Shown: positions 49,385-58,448 of the stretch, in pieces
How positions within the stretch are numbered: position 1 is the stretch's first letter
Layout of the letters: every line of letters begins with the position of its first letter
Source of the DNA: Longimicrobiales bacterium
GTDB lineage: Bacteria > Gemmatimonadota > Gemmatimonadetes > Longimicrobiales > Gaopeijiaceae
NCBI GenBank assembly: GCA_958296005.1
Contig: CATQHQ010000002.1
Span: forward strand, 862,501-926,500
Length of the DNA: 64,000 bases
Direction of reading: 5' to 3'
Notes under the pieces: model-generated
The model's input: the letters and a program-made list of their open reading frames with translations, nothing else
Told to the model about the DNA's origin: nothing
Databases searched by the model: none
Translations under genes and position numbers: made by a program

Positions 49385-50691
49385 GCAGGCAGGCCGTACT
49401 TGATCGCCCGCTCCATCGCCTCGCTGAAGCGGTCCAGCTCCTCCAGGGTCGTGTACACGCTGGGCGAGATGCGCAACCCTTCGCACTCCTCGTGGCCGAT
49501 CGGCACGTTGATGATCCGGTGCTTGTCCCACAGCCAGTTGCTCAGGGACGCCGTGTCCAGCCCTTCCACGTGGACGTTGGCGATGCCGCAGGCGAACCCC
49601 GGCTTCTGGCTGGTGTTCAGGCTCACCCGGTCGTTCTCCAGCAGCCGGTTCGCCCAGTAGTCGCGCAAGTAGACCAACCGCTCGGCCTTCCGGTCGCTTC
49701 CGATCCCCTGGTGGAACGTCAGCGCCTCGCCGATCGCCAGGTAGTTGGCCGCCGGGTGCGTGCCGATCTCCTCGTACTTGCGGATGTCGCCGTCCATCCG
49801 GTCGGGTGCCGCCATCAGCGGCCAGATATTGGGGATATCGTCCCGGCGAACGAAGAGCAGCCCGGTGCCGTGGGGCGCGAAGAGCCACTTGTGGAGGCTG
49901 GTGGAGTAGTTGTCGCACTCCAGCTCCGACAGCTTGAAGGAGAAGTGGGCCATGGCGTGGGCGCCGTCCACGATCACGGGAACGCCGTGGCGCTTCGCCA
50001 TCCGCACCACCTCCCGAACGGGAAGGATCTGCCCCGTCAGGTTGATCATGTGGCACATGAGGATAAGCCGCGTCCGGGGCGTGATCGCCTCCTCGAAGCG
50101 CCGGACCACCTCCGCCGGATCCTCCGCAGGAACCGGCACCTTGATCTGCCGCATGACGATCCCTTCCCGCCGCTCCCGCTGCCGGAACGTCGTGAGCATC
50201 CGCCCGTAGTCCTGCGTCGTCGTGAGCACCTCGTCGCCCGCCTTCAGGTCGTACCCGAACTGGCAGATCTGAAGCCCTTCGGAGGCGTTGCGGGTGAAGG
50301 CGACCTCCTCCGCATCCACGCCCCACTCCCTGGCCATCCGCGCTCGCACTCCCTCCCGCTGCGGCTCCAGGATCTGCCACATCGTGTAAGTGGGCGCCTC
50401 GTTGGAGTAGTCCAGGTGACGCTTCATGGCGTTCTGGACGAACGCCGGCGACGGGCTGACCCCTCCGTTGTTCAGGTTGACCAGCGTCCGGTCCACCGTG
50501 AACGCCCGGGCGACTTCCGCCCAGAAGGCTTCGTCCGACGCCGTCTCCAGCGGCGAGCCGGGGTGGCGAGCGAGGTCGGCGGCGATCTCGGTCGCGCTCG
50601 CCCTCAGCGAAGGCAGACTGCTCGCCCCGATCGCCGCGGCGGCGGTTCCGAGAAAGCGTCGGCGGGTGGCGTCGGTGCGGGTGGTCGTCAT
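49381..50691 (-). CDS. Tat-exported class V aminotransferase family protein
   Basis: A 436-residue PLP fold-I protein related to cysteine desulfurases and isopenicillin N epimerases. The N terminus holds a twin-arginine signal (RRRFLGTAAAAIGAS), implying export already folded with its cofactor. The PLP site has VIVDGAHAMAHF (Asp stacking on PLP) and the Schiff-base lysine in STSLHKWLF, with NRLLENDRVSLN near the C-terminal domain. The substrate is unknown. The ATG at 50691 is set by GGGAG about ten bases upstream. It overlaps the copper gene as GTGA, but a link to copper is not obvious. Confidence 0.88.
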   Translation of the reverse strand: MTTTRTDATRRRFLGTAAAAIGASSLPSLRASATEIAADLARHPGSPLETASDEAFWAEVARAFTVDRTLVNLNNGGVSPSPAFVQNAMKRHLDYSNEAPTYTMWQILEPQREGVRARMAREWGVDAEEVAFTRNASEGLQICQFGYDLKAGDEVLTTTQDYGRMLTTFRQRERREGIVMRQIKVPVPAEDPAEVVRRFEEAITPRTRLILMCHMINLTGQILPVREVVRMAKRHGVPVIVDGAHAMAHFSFKLSELECDNYSTSLHKWLFAPHGTGLLFVRRDDIPNIWPLMAAPDRMDGDIRKYEEIGTHPAANYLAIGEALTFHQGIGSDRKAERLVYLRDYWANRLLENDRVSLNTSQKPGFACGIANVHVEGLDTASLSNWLWDKHRIINVPIGHEECEGLRISPSVYTTLEELDRFSEAMERAIKYGLPA

Positions 50692-50801
50692 TTCGGTTCG
50701 GGCTCCCGTTGGTGCTCCACTGGCGTTTTCAGACCTTACGATACGCCGAGCCCCACCGGCCCGCAAACGACCGGACTCGACCGCCCGCATGGACGATCTG
50801 G

Positions 50802-50830
50802 TTGCATGGGGACAGCGTATCCGGTAGATA
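50802..50830 (+). promoter_or_regulatory. possible rnz promoter
   Basis: TTGCAT (50802-50807) and TAGATA (50825-50830) are 17 bases apart, the standard sigma-70 spacer, and end 55 bases before the rnz start. Each hexamer matches only about half of the consensus. Confidence 0.3.
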
Positions 50831-50885
50831 GGCACGTCCGGGCCACTCCGCTCGACCAGGAGAACGCGCAAGCGTCCCGCCCCCC

Positions 50886-51797
50886 ATGATCCGAATCCGC
50901 TTCCTGGGCACCTCCGCGGCCCGCCCCACCGTCGCGAGGAACGTGGCGGGCATTGCCGTCCTTCGGGAGGGTCGATCCCTTCTGTGGGACTGCGGGGAAG
51001 GGACCCAGCGCCAGATCATGCGCTTCGGCACCGGCTTTTCGTTCTCGGAGATCTTCGTCACCCACGCCCACGCCGACCACTTCCTGGGCTTGCCCGGCCT
51101 CTTGCGGACCCTCGGACTTCAGGGCCGGGAGGACGGCATGACGATCTACGGTCCCCGGGCCGCCCAGAGGGTCCTGTCCAGTGCGGTCCGCATGGGGGTC
51201 GAGCGCGTATCGTTTCCTGTGCAGGTGAAGGGACTCGAGCCCGGCGAGCGCGTGGACTTCGGCGGCTGGGCGGTCCAAGCGTTTCCGGCGGACCACGGCA
51301 TCAAGGCGCTCGGCTACGCGCTGGTCGAGGAGGCGCGGCCGGGGCGGTTCGACGTGGACGAAGCGCGGCGCCTGGGCGTGCCGGAGGGGCCCTTGTTCGG
51401 ACGGCTCCACAAGGGCCAAGCGGTGGAGGTGGACGGACGGGTCGTGAGGCCGGAGCAGGTGGTGGGGCCGTCGAGGCCGGGGCGCAAGGTCGTGTACACG
51501 GGCGACACCCGGCCGTCGCCGGAGACGGTCGAGATCGCCCGGGGCGCCGACCTGCTGATCCACGACGCCACCTTCGGCGCCGAGGAGCGACGGCGGGCCA
51601 GGGAAACCGGCCACTCGACGGCGGCGGACGCGGCTCGGGTAGCTGTCCGCGCCGGCGCGCGCCGGCTGGCGCTGACCCACCTGTCGGCTCGCTATTCGGA
51701 CTCGCCCCAGCTGCTGGAAGCCGAGGCGAAGGCGGTGTTCCCGGCGTCGCGGGTGGCCTACGACGGCCTCCGTCTGGAGGTCGGGTTCCGTGAGTGA
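50886..51797 (+). CDS. rnz: ribonuclease Z
   Basis: A 303-residue metallo-beta-lactamase-fold endonuclease that trims tRNA 3' ends. The opening FLGTSAARPTVARN, LWDCGEGTQRQIM and the zinc motif THAHADHFLGLPG are characteristic, with further ligands in PADHGIKALGY, YTGDTRPS, IHDATF and HLSARY. The tRNA-Leu in this window lacks an encoded CCA, a usual substrate for RNase Z processing before CCA addition. The next gene, tyrA, starts eight bases inside the rnz 3' end. Confidence 0.94.
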   Translation: MIRIRFLGTSAARPTVARNVAGIAVLREGRSLLWDCGEGTQRQIMRFGTGFSFSEIFVTHAHADHFLGLPGLLRTLGLQGREDGMTIYGPRAAQRVLSSAVRMGVERVSFPVQVKGLEPGERVDFGGWAVQAFPADHGIKALGYALVEEARPGRFDVDEARRLGVPEGPLFGRLHKGQAVEVDGRVVRPEQVVGPSRPGRKVVYTGDTRPSPETVEIARGADLLIHDATFGAEERRRARETGHSTAADAARVAVRAGARRLALTHLSARYSDSPQLLEAEAKAVFPASRVAYDGLRLEVGFRE

Positions 51798-52668
51798 GGA
51801 GACTGTCGGTACCGCGGGGCTTCCCGAGGGGTGCCGGTCCGTGGTGGTCGTCGGGCTTGGCGTCATCGGCGGTTCGGTGGCCAAGGCGCTGCGGCGGCGT
51901 GCGCCGGAAACGCCTGTTTATGGGATCGACCCCAGCGCCGAGGCCGCCACCCTCGCCGCCCGCGACGGAGTGCGGCGCGCACGCAGCCTAGGCGAGTGCC
52001 TTGTCGACGGCGCCGTGGTGGTCTTCGCCGCGCCCCTGGACGCCACCGTGGCGTTGGTGGAGTCGGAGGCGCGGTTCTGGCAACGGGCGGCGCTGGTTAC
52101 CGACGTGGCGAGCCTGAAGGCGCCCGTGACGGCGGCGGCGCGCCGGGGGGCCGAACGGATCGGGGCCGCAGACGATCTCTTCGTGGGCGCGCACCCGATG
52201 TGCGGCTCGGAGCGATCCGGGTACGCCGCTTCCCAGGCGGAGCTCTTCGAAGGGGCGGTGGTGTGGCTCTGTCCGGCGGCCCCGGTTGCGGAGGCACGCG
52301 CCACGGCGTTCTGGCGGCTGCTCGGCGGACGCCCGCGCCGCACTTCCGCGGAAGCGCACGACCGAACGATGTCTTGGGCCAGTCACCTCCCTCAGCTGGC
52401 GGCGTGGGCGTTGGCCGGGACTCTGCGCGACGCAGGGTTCGCGTCGTCCGACCTGGGCCCCGGCGGAAGGGAGATGACCCGCCTGGCCGGCTCCAGCCGT
52501 GAAATGTGGGAGCCGTTGCTGCGTGCCGCCGCAGGGGAGGACGCAGTCGCCCTGGGGGCGCTGGCGGAAAAGATCGACGGTCTTCGGCAGATGCTGGAAG
52601 CGGGGGACCGGCAGGCGCTGAGCGACGCGATGCTCGCCGGCCGGGAGTGGCAAGAGAAGCCCCGATGA
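51790..52668 (+). CDS. tyrA: prephenate dehydrogenase
   Basis: A 292-residue NAD(P)-dependent enzyme that converts prephenate to 4-hydroxyphenylpyruvate in tyrosine synthesis. The N-terminal Rossmann domain has VVVVGLGVIGGSVAKAL and an Asp in YGIDPSAEAA, which favours NAD. The active-site region has VTDVASLKAPV, GAHPMCGSERSGY and MSWASHLPQLAAWAL. There is no ACT domain. It starts with GTG inside rnz and ends seven bases before aroA-cmk, so it belongs to an aromatic and RNA-processing operon leading into rpsA. Confidence 0.92.
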   Translation: MSEETVGTAGLPEGCRSVVVVGLGVIGGSVAKALRRRAPETPVYGIDPSAEAATLAARDGVRRARSLGECLVDGAVVVFAAPLDATVALVESEARFWQRAALVTDVASLKAPVTAAARRGAERIGAADDLFVGAHPMCGSERSGYAASQAELFEGAVVWLCPAAPVAEARATAFWRLLGGRPRRTSAEAHDRTMSWASHLPQLAAWALAGTLRDAGFASSDLGPGGREMTRLAGSSREMWEPLLRAAAGEDAVALGALAEKIDGLRQMLEAGDRQALSDAMLAGREWQEKPR

Positions 52669-52675
52669 CGGGCGT

Positions 52676-54697
52676 ATGACAGGCGGAACGAGGACGACGA
52701 GCGGCCCGGCGCTCGCGATACGGGTGCCCGGCGACAAGTCGGTCAGCCAGCGCGCGCTGATCCTGGCGGCGATCGCCGACGGCGAAAGCTGCATCCAAGG
52801 CCTCTTGCGGAGCGCGGACCCCCTGGCCACCGGACGGGCGCTCCAGGCGCTGGGCGTGGAGATCGATGCCCTCGAAGGAGCTGCGACGGCCCCCGTGCGC
52901 GTCCGCGGAACCGGACTGCGGTCCTGGCGCACGCCCGCGACCCCCTTGGACTTGGCCAACAGCGGCACCGGGGCGCGTCTGCTGGCGGGTGCCCTGGCCG
53001 CCCAGCCGTTGTCGGCGATCCTCACGGGCGACGCCTCCCTCGTCCGCCGTCCCATGGAGCGGATCGTCGCGCCGTTGCGGCGGATGGGCGCGTCGGTTGC
53101 CTACCTGGACCAACACGGCCGACTCCCCTTCCGCATCCGGGGCGGCGACCTCCGCGCGATCTCCCACGCCAGTCCGGTGGCGAGCGCGCAGGTCAAAAGC
53201 GCGGTTCTCCTGGCAGGGGTCGGCGCCGGAACCGGGGCCGAGGTCGTCGAGCCCCGGCGCTCGCGCGACCACACCGAACGGATGCTGTCGGCGATGGGCG
53301 TTGAAGTGGAGGAGGCGGGACGCGACGACGGCGCCTGGGTCGTTCGCGTCGCCCCGCCGCCCGCCCGCTTGGCGCCCCTGGAGACTACGGTGCCCGGCGA
53401 CTTCTCGTCGGCGGCGTTCTTCCTGGCATGGGCCGCGCTGACGGGGGCCCGGGGCTTGGTCGTGCGCGCCGTGGGCCTCTCGAGGACCCGCACCGGGCTT
53501 CTGGACGTGCTTTCGCGCATGGGTGCGACGGTGCGCGTGTCCGCCGAGACGTCGCTCGGGGGCGAGCCCGCCGGCGACGTGCGCGTGGAAGGGCAGGGGG
53601 GACTCCGCGCCGTCGAGGTCGGCGGCGCGGAAGTACCGGAGATGATCGACGAGCTTCCCATCCTCGCGGCGCTGGCGGCCCGGGCCGAAGGAGTCACCCG
53701 GATCACCGGGGCGGCGGAGCTCCGAGTGAAGGAGTCGGACCGCATCTCGGCGCTTGTGGACAACCTGCGGCGGGTCGGCGTCGAGGCCGAGGAGCTGCCC
53801 GACGGCCTGGAGATCGAAGGCACCCGGCGGAAGCTGGCAGGCCGGGTCCGCTGCTTCGGCGACCATCGCATCGCCATGGCCTTCGGCGTCTTGGGCGCGA
53901 CGCAGGGCTGCGACATCGAAGTGGACGACCCAGCCGTCGCCGACGTGAGCTTCCCGGGCTTCTGGCGGTTGCTCGACCAGGTAGGCCGGACCGACGGGCG
54001 TCCGTCGCCCCCCGAGTGCGTCGTCGTCGCGATCGACGGCACCGCCGGGGCCGGCAAGTCCACGACCGCCAAGGCGGTGGCCGACCAGCTCGGCTTCCGC
54101 CACCTGGACTCGGGAGCGATCTACCGAGCCGTCGCGCTGGGCCTCCTCGACTCCGGCAGAGAGATGTCGGCGCTGGAGAAGATCGCCAAGGCGGAACTCG
54201 ACGCCCTCCAGGTCCATGTGGAGTGGCGGGGCCGGTCGATGGAGGTCTGGGCCGCCGGGGCACGCATCCCGAACCGCAAGCTGCGCACGGAAAGGGTCTC
54301 GTCCCTCGCCTCGCGAGTGTCCAGCGTTCCCACCGTCCGCGACCACTTGCTGGCGTTGCAGCGGTCCGCCGCCCAGGGGCCGGGCCTGATTGCGGAGGGG
54401 CGCGACATGGGAACCGTCGTCTTCCCCGACGCCGGCGTGAAGGTCTTCCTCGTGGCCGACGCACGCGAGCGGGCGCGCCGCCGCTTGCTTCAGAACGGCC
54501 AAGCCGCCCCGTCCTCCGACCGGATCGAAGCCGAAGCCGCCCGCCTGCGCGAGCGGGACGCCCGGGACTCGTCGCGGGAAGCCGCGCCCCTGGCGGCCGC
54601 GTCGGACGCCGTCCGGGTGGATACCACCAACCTCCTCCCCGAGGATCAGGTCGACGAGATCGTCAAGTTGGTGGAGCGTCGACGAAACCGTTCGTGA
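52676..54697 (+). CDS. aroA-cmk: EPSP synthase / cytidylate kinase fusion
   Basis: A 673-residue fusion. Residues 1 to about 440 are 3-phosphoshikimate 1-carboxyvinyltransferase (VPGDKSVSQRALILAAIA, LANSGTGARLLAG, DASLVRRPMERI, RVKESDRISAL, CFGDHRIAMAFGVLG). From about residue 443, CMP kinase begins with AIDGTAGAGKSTTAKAVA, then FRHLDSGAIYRAV, RVSSLASRVSSVPTVRD and EGRDMGTVVFPDA. In many bacteria the two are neighbours in the order aroA-cmk-rpsA; here they are one polypeptide and rpsA follows. Both active sites look intact, so it should serve aromatic and pyrimidine nucleotide metabolism. Confidence 0.94.
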   Translation: MTGGTRTTSGPALAIRVPGDKSVSQRALILAAIADGESCIQGLLRSADPLATGRALQALGVEIDALEGAATAPVRVRGTGLRSWRTPATPLDLANSGTGARLLAGALAAQPLSAILTGDASLVRRPMERIVAPLRRMGASVAYLDQHGRLPFRIRGGDLRAISHASPVASAQVKSAVLLAGVGAGTGAEVVEPRRSRDHTERMLSAMGVEVEEAGRDDGAWVVRVAPPPARLAPLETTVPGDFSSAAFFLAWAALTGARGLVVRAVGLSRTRTGLLDVLSRMGATVRVSAETSLGGEPAGDVRVEGQGGLRAVEVGGAEVPEMIDELPILAALAARAEGVTRITGAAELRVKESDRISALVDNLRRVGVEAEELPDGLEIEGTRRKLAGRVRCFGDHRIAMAFGVLGATQGCDIEVDDPAVADVSFPGFWRLLDQVGRTDGRPSPPECVVVAIDGTAGAGKSTTAKAVADQLGFRHLDSGAIYRAVALGLLDSGREMSALEKIAKAELDALQVHVEWRGRSMEVWAAGARIPNRKLRTERVSSLASRVSSVPTVRDHLLALQRSAAQGPGLIAEGRDMGTVVFPDAGVKVFLVADARERARRRLLQNGQAAPSSDRIEAEAARLRERDARDSSREAAPLAAASDAVRVDTTNLLPEDQVDEIVKLVERRRNRS

Positions 54698-54981
54698 ACT
54701 CCCGCGTAAAGATGGGTGCGACGGTGCGCCCCCGTGAGTTGCTCAGCCGATTGCTTGAGCGCGCCTTTCGGATCGGTTAAATTGAAAATCTTTCTGTCCC
54801 GGCTTCCTGTCTTCGCAGGCGGGTGTTGCCGCGACCGCGCCACAGACCCCGGAGTTCGCAACGGGACGACTCCGGCAAGTTGGTCCATTCACTCAGCCCG
54901 GTTTGCCCGTCGGCTTCCTCGAACCGGACGAAGTCAACCTGGAGCGCTGGTCCCGTCCGGGGACCCGCGAAGCACGCATCC
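54698..54981 (+). other. leader region upstream of rpsA
   Basis: These 284 bases separate aroA-cmk from rpsA. A TTGAGC (54755-54760) and TTAAAT (54777-54782) 16 bases apart form a possible promoter, and the composition is locally AT-rich (54775-54795). A short inverted repeat GCTCA/TGAGC (54741-54745, 54756-54760) lies just before it. The long leader leaves room for autoregulation by S1, known in other bacteria, but I see no specific structure. Confidence 0.4.
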
Positions 54982-56898
54982 ATGAACCACACGCCAGAAT
55001 CTGCTCCGGCGGAGGGTCCAGAGCCCACAGGCGGTAGCGGTCTGCTGCCGGAGGACATCTCTCCCGAGCTTTTCCACGACCCCTTCGGCCAAGAAGTTCT
55101 CGACGTCTCCCGCGCGGACTTCGAGGCCCTCCTCGACGCCCACCAGACGGCCCGCGGCGATATCCGAGAGGGCCAGATCGTCAAGGCCAGAGTCCTGCGG
55201 ACCACCGAGGCCACCGTCATCCTGGAGTTCGGCTTCAAGAGCGAGGGCGCGGTCTCTCTGGACGAGTTCAAGGACGCGGGGACGATCGAGCCCGGGCAGG
55301 AAGTCGAAGTCCTCCTGGAGAGCCTGGAGGACGACGACGGGGTGGTCGTCCTGTCGAAGAAGAAGGCCGACTTCCTGCGGGTCTGGGAGCTGATCCGGGA
55401 CGCCTACGACAACGACCGGCCCGTCAAGGGTCTGCTCAGTCGGAAGATCAAGGGCGGCGTCACCGTCGACATCATGGGCGTGGACGCCTTCCTCCCGGGT
55501 TCGCAGATCGCCTTGCGTCGGGTCGCCAACATCGAGGACCTCATCGGCGAGACGTACGAGTTCAAGATCATCAAGCTCAACAAGCGCCGGCGGAACATCG
55601 TCGTCTCTCGGAGGATCCTTCTGGAGCGGGAGCGGAAGAAGCAGCGCTCGTCGCTGGTCAAGGAGCTTCTCGTCGGCCAGGTGCGGGAAGGCGTGGTCAA
55701 GAACATCACCGACTTCGGCGCCTTCATCGACCTGGGCGGGATGGACGGGCTCCTCCACATCACCGACATGTCCTGGGGACGCGTGGGCCATCCCTCGGAG
55801 ATGGTGGGGATCGGCGACAACATGGACGTGAAGGTCCTGGACATCGACTGGGACCGGGAGCGCCTCTCCCTGGGGCTCAAGCAGCTCATGCCCTACCCGT
55901 GGACCGACATCGCCGAGCGGTACCCCGTGGGAGCGAGGGTTCGCGGCAAGGTCGTCTCCATCACCAACTACGGCGCCTTCGTGGAGCTTCAGAAGGGCGT
56001 CGAGGGGCTGGTCCACATCTCCGAGATGTCCTGGACGCGCAACGTGCGTCATCCGTCCAAGCTGGTGTCGATCGGAGACCTCATCGAGTCCGTGATCCTC
56101 AAGGTGGACTCGAAGGACGAGAAGATCTCCCTCGGGATGAAGCAGATTCAGGAAGACCCGTGGCTGGGGTTGCCGATGAAGTATCCCTCGGGCACCAAGC
56201 TGACGGGAACCGTTCGCAACCTGACTTCCTTCGGAGCGTTCGTAGAGATCGAGCCGGGGATCGACGGCTTGGTCCACGTCTCCGACATGAGCTGGACGAG
56301 GCGCGTGGAACACCCCTCGGAGATCGTCCGCAAGGGCGACGAGACCGAAGTGATGGTGCTGGAGGTGGACGGCGACAACAAGCGGATCTCCTTGGGGATC
56401 AGGCAGCTCCACGACGACCCGTGGCCGGCTCTGGTGGCCCGCCTGTCCAGGGGACACGAGCAGGATGCCGTGGTCGTTCGCATCCAGGACAGCGGCGTCG
56501 TGGTGGACCTGGGCGACGACGTGGAGGGGTTCGTCCCGACCTCCCACGCGGGCGTGGAAGCGGAACGTCTGGAGGACTACTACCGGGCCGGAGAGACCGT
56601 CCCAGTCAGGGTGATCGGGTCCGACGCCATGGAGCGGCGGATCGCGCTGGAGGTGCTGAAGCCGCCGAAGCGACAGCGGGAGCAGGCCGCCGAGGCCGAA
56701 GCGGACGCGCCCGAGGAAGGTGCGGCGTCGCAGGCGGAGGCGTCCCAGGAAGCCCCAGCGTCGCAGGCAGAGTCGTCCGACCCCGTGGCCGGCGACGCCG
56801 AGGCCACTGACGACGAGGCGACTGACGACGAGGCCTCTGATGACGAGGCCACTGACGCCGAGGCCTCTGACGTCGAGGCCGCCCCGGTCGGATCCTGA
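54982..56898 (+). CDS. rpsA: 30S ribosomal protein S1
   Basis: A 638-residue RNA-binding ribosomal protein that unfolds mRNA leaders during initiation. Six S1 OB-fold units run from about residue 55 to 560. The middle ones are very similar (VREGVVKNITDFGAFIDLG, VRGKVVSITNYGAFVELQ, LTGTVRNLTSFGAFVEI). The last unit is more divergent. The extra C terminus is an acidic, low-complexity tail built on a five-residue repeat (EATDD type). The ATG at 54982 gives the family start; longer frames upstream lie in the leader. Confidence 0.95.
   Translation: MNHTPESAPAEGPEPTGGSGLLPEDISPELFHDPFGQEVLDVSRADFEALLDAHQTARGDIREGQIVKARVLRTTEATVILEFGFKSEGAVSLDEFKDAGTIEPGQEVEVLLESLEDDDGVVVLSKKKADFLRVWELIRDAYDNDRPVKGLLSRKIKGGVTVDIMGVDAFLPGSQIALRRVANIEDLIGETYEFKIIKLNKRRRNIVVSRRILLERERKKQRSSLVKELLVGQVREGVVKNITDFGAFIDLGGMDGLLHITDMSWGRVGHPSEMVGIGDNMDVKVLDIDWDRERLSLGLKQLMPYPWTDIAERYPVGARVRGKVVSITNYGAFVELQKGVEGLVHISEMSWTRNVRHPSKLVSIGDLIESVILKVDSKDEKISLGMKQIQEDPWLGLPMKYPSGTKLTGTVRNLTSFGAFVEIEPGIDGLVHVSDMSWTRRVEHPSEIVRKGDETEVMVLEVDGDNKRISLGIRQLHDDPWPALVARLSRGHEQDAVVVRIQDSGVVVDLGDDVEGFVPTSHAGVEAERLEDYYRAGETVPVRVIGSDAMERRIALEVLKPPKRQREQAAEAEADAPEEGAASQAEASQEAPASQAESSDPVAGDAEATDDEATDDEASDDEATDAEASDVEAAPVGS
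56800..56880 (+). repeat. 15-bp tandem repeat encoding the acidic tail of S1
   Basis: Five full copies and a partial sixth of a 15-base unit (consensus GAGGCCACTGACGAC) encode EATDD, EATDD, EASDD, EATDA, EASDV, EA. Copies differ at a few bases. Such in-frame repeats can expand or shrink without breaking the frame, so the tail length may vary between strains. Confidence 0.9.
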
Positions 56899-56906
56899 TC
56901 TCCGAC

Positions 56907-58448
56907 GTGACGCCGAAGCCGGCGCTCGTCCTGCTGGCCGGCTGGCTGCTGGGGTGCGCGACAGGAGTGCTTCCCGTCCCCAACTCCGGTCCGGGGCCGG
57001 CAGCTGGCCCGTCGCCCGGTGCGCTAGCGGAAGCGGGCGACGCCCAGGAACGGCGAGCGGAGGCCCTCTTCCAGGAGGCGCGCTACGCGGAAGCGGTCCA
57101 GGCGTTCCTGGCGCTTCCGCAGGCGGACCAAGACAGCCGTGCGCCCGAGCGCGTGGCCGAAGCGGTGTCGCGCCTGGGGCGCCACGCCGTCGAAGAGATC
57201 GCCGGTCGTGCGGACCCGAGCTACGTCCGATCGGGCGACCCCCGCTTCGGCGCCGTCGTCGCCGAGCTGGCGTTGCGGTTCGCTCTGTCGGGCGACCCGG
57301 AGTCGTCCCGGCGCTACCGCGAGCAGGCCCGGCTTGCGGGTGTCGAGACGCCGGAGACCCAGATCGACTCGGTGGTCGTGGGCGTCGTTCTGCCGTTGAC
57401 GGGCAGGCCGCGGGACCAGGAGTACGCGGAGCTGTTTCTCGAGGGCGTTGAGGTCGCCGTCGCGACCGCCCGCCGGGGCGGCTCGGCGGTCGGGCTGGTC
57501 GTCGAAGACGGCAGGGGCACGGCCTACGGCAGCGCCCAAGCCGCTTCCGCTCTTGCGGCCCAGGAGGTCGTCGCGGTTCTAGGTCCCCTTTCCAACGACA
57601 ACGTGACGGCCGTTGCAGCCGCGTTGCCGGACGATCTCCCAATCTTCTCGCCCACGGCCGGACTGCTCCCCGAGGGCCGTCGCGGCGTCTACAGCCTGGA
57701 GGCGAGCGGACCCTCGGCGGCGCGGACCCTGGCGGAGGCCCTCTCCGGCCTGGGCTACGCCGACGCCCTGGTCGTCCACTCTCGCAACCCCGGCGAGTCG
57801 ATCGAGGCTTCCGCCTTCCTGAAGGAGTTCGGCGACTCCGGAGGCTTTGCTCGCAGGATCGGCTACGCCCCCGGGACCACCACCTTCGACGAGCCCCTTC
57901 GAGAGGCCAAGCGCCTAGCCCCCGAGCTGCTGGTCGTCTTGGCGCCTCCCGTCGACTTGGCGCTGCTGGCGCCCCAGATCTCGTTCTTCGAGCTCGACGA
58001 CACCAACATCCAGGTCGCGGGGACGGCGGCGTGGACGGACACCCAGCTGCTGGCAGAGGTGGACGGGCGCCACACCGATCGGGTCGTGGCGGTGAGTTCG
58101 GCCCCTCCCGGCGCGGCCCCAATGCGAGCGGCGGAGTTCAGGGCAGTCTACGAAGAGCACTTTCAGAAGTCGCTTCGCAGCAACATCCCCGCCGCCGGGT
58201 TCGACCTCTTCCGAATCGCCTTGGCCGCGTGGGCCGAGGGCGTGCGCACCGGGACACCGACGATGGAAGCACTGGCCGGAGTCCACAGCTTCGAGGGCGC
58301 CACGGGCACGTACTCGGTGGCGGACGGCTTCCTGACGCAGGAGTTCTTTCCGGTTCGGATCTTCGACGGCGCCCTTTACCCGCTGGACGCGGTGGCGGCC
58401 GACACGGTCGCCGCCGACTCGATCCCCCGGCGGCCGCTGATCCCGTGA
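56907..58448 (+). CDS. LpoA-like lipoprotein (penicillin-binding protein activator / periplasmic-binding fold)
   Basis: A 513-residue lipoprotein (signal [11 protein letters not shown]). Residues 45-140 are helical repeats resembling TPR units ([36 protein letters not shown]). From about residue 150 it has the leucine/branched-chain-binding fold ([63 protein letters not shown]-like strand). This TPR-plus-binding-fold order is that of LpoA, which activates a penicillin-binding protein from the outer membrane. In other phyla the same fold can be a transport receptor. The GTG start lies eight bases after rpsA. The stop overlaps pccB as GTGA. Confidence 0.75.
   Translation: MTPKPALVLLAGWLLGCATGVLPVPNSGPGPAAGPSPGALAEAGDAQERRAEALFQEARYAEAVQAFLALPQADQDSRAPERVAEAVSRLGRHAVEEIAGRADPSYVRSGDPRFGAVVAELALRFALSGDPESSRRYREQARLAGVETPETQIDSVVVGVVLPLTGRPRDQEYAELFLEGVEVAVATARRGGSAVGLVVEDGRGTAYGSAQAASALAAQEVVAVLGPLSNDNVTAVAAALPDDLPIFSPTAGLLPEGRRGVYSLEASGPSAARTLAEALSGLGYADALVVHSRNPGESIEASAFLKEFGDSGGFARRIGYAPGTTTFDEPLREAKRLAPELLVVLAPPVDLALLAPQISFFELDDTNIQVAGTAAWTDTQLLAEVDGRHTDRVVAVSSAPPGAAPMRAAEFRAVYEEHFQKSLRSNIPAAGFDLFRIALAAWAEGVRTGTPTMEALAGVHSFEGATGTYSVADGFLTQEFFPVRIFDGALYPLDAVAADTVAADSIPRRPLIP

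Noticed and set aside
54741-54760. Inverted repeat GCTCA/TGAGC after aroA-cmk as a terminator
   Set aside because: The stem is five pairs with a ten-base loop and no T tract follows.
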